This document shows, piece after piece, positions 21,182 through 31,542 of a stretch of DNA of 64,000 nucleotides. Every line of letters begins with the position of its first letter. Positions within the stretch are counted from its first letter, which is position 1. This DNA is from Curvularia sp. ZM96 (Eukaryota > Ascomycota > Dothideomycetes > Pleosporales > Pleosporaceae), in NCBI GenBank assembly GCA_022457065.1, contig JAJGBQ010000002.1, forward strand, positions 2,480,001 to 2,544,000, in the 5' to 3' direction. Under the pieces are notes generated by a model. The model was given only the letters and a program-made list of their open reading frames with translations. It did no database searches and was not told the DNA's origin. Made by a program: the position numbers and the translations under genes.

Positions 21182-21930
21182 GAAAAAAACAGAGAAGTAA
21201 AGGGCAGAGTGTGAGGAGATTGAAACGAGGCAAGTCATTCGTCTGTTTAACTAAGGTTGGATTTGTTGTGTAGACCAGGTAGAATAGGTGGTGAGTCTCA
21301 TGACTCTACGACCTGGACTTTGTACGTCTACATGCTGCATGGGAAGTTTTTTCGGGTTGTTGGAGTTGTCTAGTATGATGTAGTGTTATGCATGCGTTAT
21401 TGGGTACCGTGTATTTCATGCTAAGATATGAGTGATGTACTGGTTTCCTTGAACATTGCACATGTTGGAGGTTTGTAGAATATCTTGGCCTTGAGGTAAG
21501 GACGCTGATAATGTAATAGCTACGTAAAAGGTGATCGCAACCGCGAGAGGTATACAGTACAAAGTTCTATGTAGAACAGACAAACAAAGCAGTGCGTGAG
21601 TACTACAAGCCTTGGATTTTGCCCATTCACATGCCTCACCAGTGGTTTTTGCAGGGACTTGAAGATTACACAATGTAATAAAATTCTATACGTATTTAGA
21701 AACAGACCCTCACCCGGGAGCTTTCAGAGACAATAGACCCCTAACCATACTTCCATGGTCTGTAACAGTCCCAATATTTAAACTCCCACGGTTCATAGCA
21801 GACGCTCTGCAAGACTGGACTATATATTTCTCACCTAGGCCTCCTTTCATCCTCATCCTCTTCTTCTCCAGATCTACAGGCATCTCTAAACCCCTAAGCC
21901 CAAAGAAGATCCCCTCTCACGGCCTTGACA
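21182..21930. other. Intergenic region with promoter of a small secreted protein
   Basis: About 750 bp, AT-rich in the first two thirds. A TATATAT element at 21821-21827 sits 104 bp upstream of the ATG at 21931, followed by a C/T-rich leader. No other feature was found. Confidence 0.45.
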
Positions 21931-22387
21931 ATGTACAACCCTATCGTCCCCCTTCTTGCCATTACCGCCGCCACCGGCACCGTCTTCGCCGCCGACACGC
22001 CAACCACGCGATCCTACTGGACAAAGGTCAACGGCACATGGACGTATATGCCAGAAAAAATGTGGAAAACCCTACAGAACACCCAGCCAACCGGGATGCC
22101 GCAGATTATCTTGCCGCTGTCGCATGTTCCTCCCGTGAATCTGACCGTCTTGCCGCGATGGGTCAAGGGAGCCAGGGAAGCGGTGCGTGCTACCCGTTCT
22201 TTGTTCTCTGTGAGAATGTTTTGGATGCATTACTGACTTTCTCTTTGCATAGGTTGGGGGTAGGTATGGATTGGGTGATGCTAAGAAAGAAAAAGAAGAA
22301 GAGAAAAGAGATATTCAGGCTGGATATGACGAGGAATGTTATCCTTATGGTCCTCCTGAACCTCCTTGTAACATGAGACCACTCTAG
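21931..22387 (+). CDS. Small predicted secreted protein (128 aa)
   Basis: Exons are 21931-22182 and 22253-22387, with a 70-nt intron carrying a TACTGAC branch point. The splice is phase 0 and continues the frame to a TAG at 22385. Residues 1-20 (MYNPIVPLLAITAATGTVFA) form a good signal peptide. The mature part is about 108 residues: a Trp/Tyr-containing segment with two N-glycosylation sequons (NGTW, NLTV), then a Lys/Glu-rich stretch from exon 2. The only two cysteines sit near the C terminus in CYPYGPPEPPC. No family is recognised. Short length, signal peptide, TATA-box promoter and lack of relatives would fit an effector-like or cell-wall-associated protein, but that is inference. Without splicing, the frame would stop 7 codons after the donor. 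Confidence 0.65.
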
Positions 22388-22680
22388 ACCACAGATCTTT
22401 GTGTCGACTAAAGGGAACGATGATAAGTAAGAAAAGGAAGAAGAGGAGGGAGACAACTAGGACGGAGAAGAAGATTAATGTCATTCTCTTGGTCCTCCTG
22501 GTCCTCGTTGTGACTTTACTCCAAAGTTGGAATTTTTGGGTTTGCGGACTGAGGTAGACACTAGTCTCATCTAATCTAATTATTCTTCTCTTTTATTGCA
22601 TGTCACAGTCTTAGAGGATGAGTGGGTTGTTGCGTTTCTTCTATGTTTGCATTTCCAGCATGCTATGTCAATCAAGACTA

Positions 22681-23927
22681 TTATCCTCTCCTTACTTCCC
22701 ATTTCCTCTCGACGCTGATAGCCCGAGGGGAGATGATCTTGTCCTGCTTACCCCGTTCCTCTTCTGAAGAGATACACACTCTTTGGAAACCCTCGACAGG
22801 TCTTAATTCAATCTGTGATGAGTTGTTGGTGCCGTTCGCTAACTCGGAGAACGTAGCAGTAGGATCCAGCCCATGTGACCTGCCTTTCTTCAAGGTGAAC
22901 GTTATTTGCTTGCCGCTATTGTACTCATAGTCCGTGTCTATCGCATGCCTCGACTTTCCGAAGAGCGGACGCATGAGAGGCACGCACGCCAAGACAATGG
23001 CGACGGCTGGTTCAAGGCCAGACAAAACTGTAGCCAGCACCCCATCATACGTCATGTCCGCAAAGTTGAGATTCATCAGAGTTGTCTGTCGGTATATAGT
23101 GATGGCCCAGGTCCTGCATACTTGTATTAGCCAGAATAAAGAACATGTAGAGAGGGCTACCCACCCTATTCCAACGCTTAGCAGGGCCATGGCAATTAGC
23201 TTCTTTCGCATAGGCATTGCCAACTTGTAAAGGTAGGGCATTGGCAAGCCGATGAGGACCGCATCCGTGATGAGGTTGATGATGCCCATGGTAAACCAAA
23301 AATCTGGTTGACTTCCGCAAGTGCCAGGCACCGATAGGTCCCAGTTTCTCGCCAGTGGCCGGCAGATCAAGAACGCAGCTATCACGTTCGCAGTGCACCA
23401 CACAACAATAAAAGCGCCAAAGCCAATAGCGGTCTTTATCATTGTAGGTGTCGGTATCAATGCGGTATACATCAACAAGACGGATAGTTTGCTAAAGCAC
23501 ATTGTAGCGTTCCACAGCATGGAGAACGTCATGATTCCCTAGGAGAAAACCGCGTCAGAGGATTCGTATAAAATAAAGGTTTCATCACTCATACCTTAAA
23601 AAAGTACGTTAATGTGCTGGGTCCAAAGCGTTGGATAATCTCTGGGGTGTGAAATCCAAACCCGCCATATGTGACCAGCGAGATGCCAGTTGCGTGCAGT
23701 GCCGTGTTCCACAGCTGTCAGGTATGTTAATCCATCGAAACTCTTCCGGAAGTATCTAAACTTACACAAGCTACAACTATGCAATAGTCACTGCCGTCTA
23801 TCCTGTTCCGGATCCTTTTAGCGATCAGCCTCAAGCCGACCGCTATGACGGCTATGAAAATGGAGATGGAACAAGTCAAAATGACCACCATTTGCTGGCC
23901 ATTCTCAACTGGGATTTTCGTGTGCAT
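22681..23927 (-). CDS. Rhodopsin-like (Pth11-related) seven-helix integral membrane protein
   Basis: Fungal-specific membrane protein of the rhodopsin-domain/Pth11-like group; some relatives act as surface-sensing receptors, most are unstudied. Four exons: 23766-23927, 23595-23714, 23165-23538 and 22681-23113 (362 residues). The first two junctions are phase 0 and restore VVAC/LWNTALHATGIS and TYFFK/GIMTFSML. The last intron (23114-23164, 51 nt) is a multiple of three and open, so retention would add 17 residues. Seven hydrophobic segments can be counted, starting at MVVILTCSISIFIAVIAVGL. Family-typical text includes FSKLSVLLMYTALIP, GTCGSQPDFWFTMGIINLITDAVLIGLP and LEPAVAIVLACVPLMRP. The C-terminal tail of about 90 residues is hydrophilic and cytosolic. 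Ligand is unknown. A second, divergent member lies at 52439-53870. Confidence 0.82.
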
Positions 23928-25478
23928 CGCTCACAGAGCGAAGTAAATCTAGGCGAGAACAAAGTAAAAGAAAAGTGTGTGGAGGGTAGGATCTCTCAGA
24001 ATGCACCTGTAAGGTCATAGGGGCCACTTCCTGAATTGACAGATGCGCTCAACTAAGCTTATGGCATTCCAGAAAAATCCTTGTAAATGCCTTCGGGTAA
24101 AACAACCCAAAAAGACGCGGTTTTCAGAAGAGCATCGTGTACCTGCAGCCTGTGCATGATAAGCTCCAGCAACACGAGACGAGATTATCAAGAGAAAGGC
24201 CGAAATACAGACTTTGGCTCAGCATTAGCCGGTTGTGGGTTGTGTCACAAGGAGATTTCGTCTGCAGATCATACCTTTTCACTCGTGCCATGCCCCCGGC
24301 TCACGCGGCACAGCCTGCAACAGACGGATTAAAAGAATTTTGGTGGACGGTTATGTTGCTTTAACTTCACCGAACCCTGCACTCGCGTGGCATACCCATG
24401 CAAGGCCAACGCTTTCCTTCCCCATTCCACCAACGGCGAACCATCGTCAATGCTCTTGTTTTCACCTGTCAAGACTCTTAAGCTTTTGTTTGGTCTTTTG
24501 TGCCTCTCATCCGACCCTCCGCGCCAAAAGAGTACGTAAGCAGGATCAGCACGTCTGATCCAATCTCATCTTTAGCGATAGAACGCATTGTTGATTCGAT
24601 TGACCGCTTTTTGTGCCCAACCGCTGGCGTACGTATTGCCCAGGTGGCTCTGACATTTCTGACAGCGGCCCGTTCAACCCACTTCGCGACTCTTTCCTGC
24701 ATTGCCATATGTGATCGAGTCAGCTAACAATCGCGTCAATTGTCGACTCAGATCGAAGATGCATCCCTCCAAACCGTGCTCGTTATACGACATCACGATT
24801 TACTTTTCGGTAGGTTTGCCGTCGTCTGTAGCAACCCTCGACCCTAATCGTGTGGACGATTACCCATCCAGGGTCGTCTAGAGCGAGGGGTGTCGGGTTT
24901 ACGTCGGTGATGGGCATCATGGCCATGTGCTTGTCTATCCACAGTGATACCAAACGATCGGTCCGACCAGGTGAGAAAAACGGCCAAGCGAGCTAGCAAT
25001 TACGATGGAAGGCGTTTGCTACATATGCAATCGACCAAGTTGAAAACAAACTAGTAGCACTGATCTCATTCGCTCGAAAATCTAGTAGATTGCTCTATGT
25101 GGACAACCATAAGTTGTACAACCAATAAGCGGTAGACAGCCACAACAATCTCAACGAGTGACCCTGCACCGAGTTCTAGAGTAACCTTTCTGGGTTTGCG
25201 ATCTAGGAGACAATTCCAAGGACTCCTAGGCACAGACTTATGATCGGTCAAGAGCCGGAATTTCTAGAAATTTATGGATCCATTTAATATCTTATTGGCC
25301 GCGCAGAACACGGCTTGCCATAGAGCAAGCGACGTCGAAGGATTTCGAGGAGCGACTGCTTTTGTACGTACATCCGATCATGGTCATGATAATATACCCG
25401 CTCTTGACTGACTGTGACATAAGTCGACATCTTCCCCAAGATTTGTGCCAGAAAACCTCCTAATCAGGAAACTGCATA
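23928..25478. other. Long divergent intergenic region
   Basis: About 1.55 kb between the divergent membrane-protein and SDR-NmrA genes. Only short ORFs occur (the longest + frame, 24087-24332, has no recognisable content). I see no repeat or RNA gene. It presumably holds both promoters. Confidence 0.4.
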
Positions 25479-27450
25479 ATGGCTCTTATATCTAAGAACG
25501 AACAGAAGGTTGCCATCGTTACCGGTGCCACGGTTCGTCATTATGTATTTCTGTGATCAGCATAAGCATACTGACAGGTGACAGAGTGGTATTGGCTCGT
25601 GGTTAGCAGCACACCTTCACCGCGATGGCTACCGTGTGGCCATCTGTGGCCGGCGGGAGAAGGAAGGCCAGGAAGTCGTTCGGTCGCTTGACGCGTCTGG
25701 AAACACGGCGACCTTTATCCAGTGCGACGTGAGCTCCTACTCCTCACAGACAAATCTTTTCCAATCTGTCTGGAAAAAGTGGGGTCGACTTGATGTTCTC
25801 ATTTCCAACGCCGGATGCGTGGATCGAGGCTCCATCTACAACTTCGCACGCCGCAATGCTGCCGTTGATGATCTCCCTTCCGAGCCGGACACCACCTGCA
25901 CTGATATCGATCTCAAAGGTACGATATATGGGACTACCCTAGCCACTCACTTTATGCGCCATAATACAGGAGCCAAGGGAGGCAAGATCATCATGACCGG
26001 CAGCATGATTGGTATCTATCCCTGCCAAACGTTTCCTGAGTACTGTGCTGCAAAGGCTGCAGTCCATCAGTGGGTCAAGACAGTAGGCCCAATCCTCCGA
26101 GTGAAGGAGAATGTGACTGTCAACTGCGTGATGCCCGGTGGTATCGAAACGCCTGCTATGCCTGGCTTCAGCAAAGCTTTCCGTCCAGAACAGATGACGT
26201 TGAAATCGACGCTCATAGCTGGCTTTGACTCTTTTCTCAAGGATTCTAAAAACACCAAGACTGGGCAGCTGGTAGAAGCCGCGCACGACGAGTTGATCGA
26301 CTGGGGCCATCCAGGTTACAAGAGCGGATCGTTCGCAAAGCGCACTGAAGCTGTTTTTGAACCATGGTTTGCACTGATGCATGGAGAGATAAGCGAGTTG
26401 CCTGGTACAATTCAAGACTGGCCTGACCAGAAGTCTAAGATCATTGCAGTGACTGGTGCTACTGGAAGTCAAGGTGGTGGCGTGGTGAATATCATGAAAA
26501 AGACACCAGGCTGGAGGGTCCGCGCGGTCACACGCAACCCGAACAGCGAGGCCGCCAAAAAGCTAGCAAAGGAGGGAATTGAGGTCGTGAAAGCCGACTT
26601 TGATGACGAGGCGTCACTCCGCGCCGCCTTCGACGGCGTGCATGCTGTCTTCGCAGTCACCAACTGGTGGGAATCCCTTTTCCAAGGTAAGACCCAACAC
26701 GAGTGCGGTAAGATTGAAGAGAGACACGGGATGAATCTCGCCCGAGCTGCTGCGGCCTCACGCACTGTGGAGCACTACATCTGGTCTACATGCCCGAGTG
26801 CCAAGCGCCGGTTCTGGGGAAAGATGGAGGTCCCACATATGGACTACAAGGCAAATGTCGATGCTCGCATCAAGGCTGAGCTCCCTCAACTGGCTGCTAT
26901 CACTACATACCTGTACTTTGGGTATTATCCACAGAACATGGCGTTCTTTCCTATGTGCAAGCCCATTGAATACGTACGTCTCCCACTCCGAACATGATGA
27001 CCGAGAAACTAACATGGCAGATAGTCTGGCACCGGTCAGTGGATCCAAGCCTTCCCCACAAAGCCTGATGCCAAAGTCCTTCTTGCCGGAGACATGACTG
27101 TCAATCCCGGCATCTGGGTTCGGCAAGTCCTGGCCACGGGACGTAAAGCGTGCGGTAAACGCGCCAACGTCGCATTAGAAAGGTGGACCTTTCAACAAAT
27201 GGTCGACGTGTGGTCTGAGGTTACCGGTAAGAAGTGCGTATTTGCTGAGATCAGCCCAGAAACGGCAGCCCAACTGCATGGAGTTGTGGGTGCAGAACTG
27301 GCATTGCAGATGAAGTATGGAGAGGCGTGCGATCCTTGGGAGGTAACAGATGACTTCATCAGCGCCGAGGAGCTGGGCATTAACCCAAAAGAGGTGGTCG
27401 GTTTTCGGGGAACGATCGAAGGCCTCAAGGCGGCGGGATTCTGGAGTTGA
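25479..27450 (+). CDS. Fusion of short-chain dehydrogenase (SDR) and NmrA-like Rossmann domain
   Basis: Exons are 25479-25532, 25585-26973 and 27025-27450 (622 residues); introns are 52 and 51 nt and both junctions are phase 0. The N-terminal half (1 to about 295) is a classical SDR: TGATSGIG cofactor motif spanning intron 1, QCDVSS, SNAG, an active-site serine in MTGSMIGIYP and the catalytic YCAAK. The C-terminal half (from about residue 300) starts a second Rossmann fold, IIAVTGATGSQGGGVV, and continues as an NmrA-like NAD(P)-binding protein with RAVTRNP and FDGVHAVFAVTNWW; it lacks an obvious catalytic Tyr. A single uninterrupted exon of 463 codons crosses the junction, so the fusion is not an artefact of splicing. 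Reaction and substrate are unknown; NmrA-like domains more often sense NADP than catalyse. Confidence 0.85.
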
Positions 27451-28517
27451 GGTTGAGTATGCGAACGGCCCGGTTCGAAGCCAATGACTTGGTTCCTTTG
27501 TGAAGGATCAGGAGGGCTTTCTCCACGGTCAGGCGTTCACACATGACCCACATGTCTTGGATCCGGCACGTCGTGACGTCCGTTAAGTAGGACGCATGTA
27601 AGGCCTCCCGATGCTACGTAAATAGCGCTAAACCCTTCTTCAGTAACGATCCCACCTCTCGGTGCACTGAAGTAGTCTGATTAAGACAGCGGTCATCAAC
27701 TCTGACAAAACGCACGGTTTTGCTCTAGGAGATGTTAGACAAGTGCAACTAGACCTGAATCAATTCAAACACTCTATTGCATGATGTCTACACTATTATG
27801 GTGGTTTAACTGTGAGTTGGGCAGTTCTGCTAGGGCGGTCTTATCTGATCATGTCGGTGTCCCAAGAGTCCGCGTATTAGACTATTCTTTGTATTCAGCG
27901 GTCCAATACTATGCCGATTGGTGCAGAGTCGGGTAAATAGTATAGCGGAAGATGGTATCCTGATGCTACCTGGCATTGTTGGAGCGAAATTCCTCTAATA
28001 ATTGTTAGACTGCCTATTAGCCGCTTATTTGCATATCAGCCACCAACGCTTATAGACTTCACTTTGTCTGGAAGGTAGTAACTGTGGGGTGGCGGGCCGA
28101 CCCACCAGCACCGTTAACGGCACCTGGTCGATGGTAACGAACACCGGTAGATGACGCTCAGCAACTCTGGTGGCAAAACCGATCCAAGATTCACTTTGCT
28201 TAGTCCTGCATTGAGACAATGCGCTAATCCACACACAGATTCTGAGGAGGGGGATGAGGGGCAGCAATGTAACCATTTTACTGCATTTGGCTACTCCAGA
28301 TGTTGTGCCTACTCGAGATTGCCGCTGGGCTACGAGAAGCTCGCTAGAACATCAGACTATGCATGTGTGAGTTTATGGGCAAAGGTGCGGTCTTGGATGA
28401 ACGAAGCGCCAAGTCGAGGTAGAACAGACGGTATATAAAGAGCCGTGGTTCCCTCGATGATATCCTCACCAGAGCAATCATTCAGTCTATCAGCAGGATC
28501 ACTCTACAACCGCAATC
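27451..28517. other. Intergenic region upstream of the tandem-peptide gene
   Basis: 1,067 bp. The first 600 bp are AT-rich with no coding signal. The last 150 bp form a compact promoter: a TATATAAAG box at 28432-28440 and a short leader to the ATG at 28518. Confidence 0.5.
28432..28440 (+). promoter_or_regulatory. Strong TATA box of the tandem-peptide gene
   Basis: TATATAAAG matches the TATA consensus and lies 78 bp upstream of the start codon. Such strong TATA boxes are typical of highly induced genes. Confidence 0.65.
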
Positions 28518-28901
28518 ATGAAGTTCGCCGTTCAAATCTTCACCATTGCTGCCCTTTTGGGTGCTGGACTCGCCGCTCCCACGGGTATGTTTACGAAGTG
28601 AAGCGCTAGGATCTCGATCAACGAGTCTTTGTATTTACTAACATGCATTGCCAGCCGATGCCAACAGGATGGAAGTCCGTGACTCGCTGACCAACGACGT
28701 TGTCCAAGGTCTGGTAAGTTGAGCCATCTGTTCTGCTCACAGCAAAACAACATGAGAGAATACTGCTGACTCCCATAGGCCATCGACAAGCGCCAAGTAT
28801 GCTACTGCTATGGAGGATTCTGCACTCCTGGATGTCATGACAAGGTCAAGCGCCAGGTTTGCTACTGCTACGGCGGTGTTTGCACACCCGGATGCCACTA
28901 A
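28518..28901 (+). CDS. Secreted precursor of two KR-flanked four-cysteine peptides
   Basis: An 82-residue precursor from three exons, 28518-28584, 28655-28713 and 28779-28901; introns of 70 and 65 nt have good GT..AG ends. Residues 1-20 are a signal peptide (MKFAVQIFTIAALLGAGLAA). A 22-residue hydrophilic pro-region follows. Exon 3 then encodes AIDKR, peptide QVCYCYGGFCTPGCH with a DKV tail, KR, and peptide QVCYCYGGVCTPGCH ending at the stop. Each copy follows Lys-Arg, the Kex2 cleavage signal, and starts with Gln, which could cyclise to pyroglutamate. Cysteine spacing is CxCx4Cx3C. The copies differ by one residue (F/V) but nine synonymous codons. Architecture resembles Kex2-processed repeat proteins, the group holding alpha-type pheromones and some fungal RiPP precursors, but the sequence does not look like the pheromone and no UstY/DUF3328 or tyrosinase gene is in the window. 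Function unknown. Confidence 0.75.
28794..28898 (+). repeat. Two tandem copies of a 15-codon cysteine peptide
   Basis: Copy 1 is 28794-28838 and copy 2 is 28854-28898, separated by DKV and the Lys-Arg codons. Five codons are identical, nine differ only synonymously (for example CAA/CAG, GTA/GTT, GGA/GGC, TGT/TGC) and one changes the residue (TTC/GTT). Confidence 0.9.
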
Positions 28902-29240
28902 GTAGAGAGCATAAATGATATGTGATCTTTTAAGATGTCGCTCGAAGCACAGTGAAAGTCTAAATATGCGGTATTCCATATACAAACTTGAAATTCATTC
29001 AGTTCTGCAATTGAAAAAATGGCTGCAAGGCAGTTGTTTACAAGGCTGCAGAGATAGTGGCATTGTCAGGGACAAGAGGATCTCATTTGTGCGATTACTG
29101 CCATCACATTCATGTGATCCTTAGCCTGAACATTTTTTGCACAAGAGCCTCATTTGCAAATGATAGAAAGCTCAAGATGTTCAAGGCTGTAATATACAGT
29201 ATTGCACACGATTATATACACGCCATGATACAGGATGCAA
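28902..29240. other. Convergent 3' intergenic region
   Basis: 339 bp between the stop codons of the peptide gene and Mss51, containing both 3' UTRs. No ORF or repeat of note. Confidence 0.5.
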
Positions 29241-30828
29241 TCATTCAGTCCTCTCGCTATGCACTTCCTTCTCCTCCTCCCTCTTCGTAGTCTCGTACCT
29301 CTTGCCACGGAAAGCATACACGCCCCAATTGCTGCACGTAACATCGTGAGGGTCGAGATCGTTAAGGTCCCACCGCAAGCTTCGGAAGAGATTCTCACCA
29401 GGCTCAAGCAGCATATCCATCTCATTTCCGAACCTGTTGTTCAAGAAATCAACGTCCTGCTGCATGTCCCAAGGGCTGTAGCCAGTCGCGATGATTGGGA
29501 CCTTGGTCTCGAGGAGAAGTGGGAGCGTTTCTTCCCATTCATGGGCCGAGGCAGGGTTGCCGAAACCGGGATGGAAGACAACGAAGCAGTCAAAGTAAGG
29601 GTCGTACGGATAGAAGTAGCCCGTCTTGTGGATGTTGTGGTAGTACTCAACAAATGTGCTGATCTTCATAGCATTGCTAATGCGGTCTTCGATCACAGCT
29701 CCAAAGGGATTGAGGGGTGTGCGCTCAGGGAGGGGCAGTTCTTTCTCGCGGTTCGCCATGCTCTCGGGTCCAATGAAGTTCAAAGAGAACTGCACACGAT
29801 GGAACAGGTAGGCCAGTTGCATCCATGTCTCGCGGGGTAGGGAGGATTCAGCACGTGCGCCGAGAATGAAGAGGCGGACTGAGGGAGGGGCGAGACGTGC
29901 ATTCTTCCAAGTGTCGCCGCCACCGGTTCGGGGAGGGTGGAGCGTGTGTCGGAGGGCTGTGCTAATGTCAGTAACACGCAGCTGATCAGGTAGCAATATT
30001 CGTACCGCTGAAGCTCTTCAACCCCTCTGGTGTCATGCGTCCATTCTTGCGAATATTGTAAGGACTCAGCTCGTTCAATATACTGGCAATTGTCATGGGG
30101 TATGTCAGAAGCTTCGTCGCTTGCCGCATTTCACGGTCCTCGTTGAGCGCATCAAAGTCCCTGGTGTATAGATAGGTGTCCCAGCTCGTCATGTTGACCA
30201 AAATCTCCTCCATCTGGGGCTCAGCAAACTGAAACTCTCTGAAGAAGCGCCCACTTCTCAGATCATGATCGTCCTCATTGATCTGCCTCAGCACATCGCA
30301 GACCTCCAGATGCGCCTCGTAATCATCTGCCCAATGTTCTTCACAGCAGTATACCGGGATGCCGCAGTCCGGACATTCGAAATCTACGTGCGCAGGAGGA
30401 GTACCCGTCTCAGAGGACTTGCGAGCCTCGAGGTCCATGGGGTTGTTGATCGCACGCGTTGGCTTGTGTGAAGGATGTGGGCAGTATGCATGCTGGCGCA
30501 TGAACGCTGCGCGCTTTCGTATTTGCGGGATGGGCGAATTGGTAAAGGAATTGAAGAGGTTGTCCTCGGTCAGGACCAGCGTCCGACGATGTCCCTCGGG
30601 GTCAATGTAGTCATAAGGCTCAAACGGCTTTTCGAACGCTCGCTGCGGGGTTGTAGAGAGGCCGCGCTTTGGAAGGGCCAGTTTTGGCGGTGCTGGACTT
30701 TTGGTGGAGTGACTTCGTGATGTCGCCGGCTTCTGGGCCAACGGACGCAGGATTTGGGGAGAGCGCAACGAGGCTCGTGGCGTCTTCAACAACGACAGAC
30801 ACTGCCTGCACGTGTACGGTGTCCTCAT
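29241..30828 (-). CDS. MSS51: Mss51-type mitochondrial COX1 translational activator
   Basis: In yeast Mss51 activates translation of COX1 mRNA in the mitochondrial matrix and binds new Cox1. Exons are 30006-30828 and 29241-29956 with a 49-nt intron (512 residues). The junction SFS/ALRHTLHPPRTGG required the CACAG acceptor at the far end of several candidates. The N terminus MRTPYTCRQCLSLL is basic and free of acidic residues, fitting a mitochondrial presequence. The MYND-like zinc-binding region shows CPHPSHKP, then CPDCGIPVYCCEEHW and HLEVC (about residues 125-205). The C-terminal half contains the family text FHPGFGNPASAHEWEETLPLLL and ATGYSPWDMQQD. Earlier in-frame ATGs exist (for example near 30873) but the chosen one best suits import. 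Convergent with the peptide gene. Confidence 0.88.
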
Positions 30829-31542
30829 CTTGGTTATGGTGGCTTCAATTGAGGGTAGAGAAGCTGCAGTGATCATGGAATCATCGTCCACCAAAACTAG
30901 CGCTGTTCGGCCAATCGAACCGCCGATTGGCCGTATCGGCCCTCCAACTTCCAATGCAACACCGTCATCAGCTACCATCACACGTGCGGGCTAGTGTTAG
31001 AACAAGCAGCAACGGCAGTGTTGATTTCAAAATCACATGCAAGATGCGCTATCCGGTCAATGGTATTTGTCACACAAAGCATTATCTCATTCTAAGGACC
31101 AATCCCAAAGGCAGCAGTACTACGGAGTACTTGCAGCACCAAGACGGAGAATGAATAACTGGGCAGCGCTTCCATTACTTCTTGGAAACCGGAGACCAAT
31201 CTCACGCCAGGTAGAATTCAGACTGCTCAATGCATTGAATCCTGGACGACCAACTATAATACTCTCTGTTTAAGAAACAGCACCTATGAATGCTCCACTT
31301 CCTTCCTTTTCTGACACTCTACCACGTCTGATAGCCAATCGGTCCGCATAACCCCGGGTAACTATGGGGCCAGCCAACTAACGTTATTCGCGGAGAATCT
31401 CCATGGCGATCCTCAAAGGCAAATCAGTACCCATCCCCGCAAACAAAGCGGGGAGCAGATGAGGGTTACAAGTATTTATGTAGAGATGCAGCCCGGTGCA
31501 AAAGGAACATGACTGCTGTCAAACCAAAGAGCTCGGGATTTC
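30829..31542. other. Divergent promoter region, Mss51 / GH95 fucosidase
   Basis: 714 bp. It includes a palindromic pair of GCGGGG boxes at 31434-31454 and a TATTTAT element near 31473, both upstream of the GH95 start. No gene is supported. Confidence 0.5.
31434..31454. promoter_or_regulatory. Inverted pair of CreA/Mig1-like boxes upstream of GH95
   Basis: TCCCCGC and GCGGGGA are perfect reverse complements around AAACAAA, 88 bp upstream of the GH95 ATG. GCGGGG fits the SYGGRG consensus of the carbon catabolite repressor CreA, and an A/T-rich flank next to the box also suits the Mig1 type. Glucose repression of a fucosidase would make sense, but this is inference from sequence only. Confidence 0.45.

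Noticed and set aside
24087..24332. 81-codon ORF upstream of the SDR-NmrA gene
   Set aside because: ATG-started but no signal peptide, domain or repeat; length is expected by chance.
28518..28901. Alpha-pheromone precursor
   Set aside because: KR-separated repeats fit, but the core CYCYGGxCTPGC lacks the Trp-Cys...Gly-Gln-Pro-type sequence of ascomycete alpha pheromones and has four cysteines.
28518..28901. Ustiloxin-type RiPP cluster
   Set aside because: No DUF3328/UstY, tyrosinase or peptidase gene occurs within the window.
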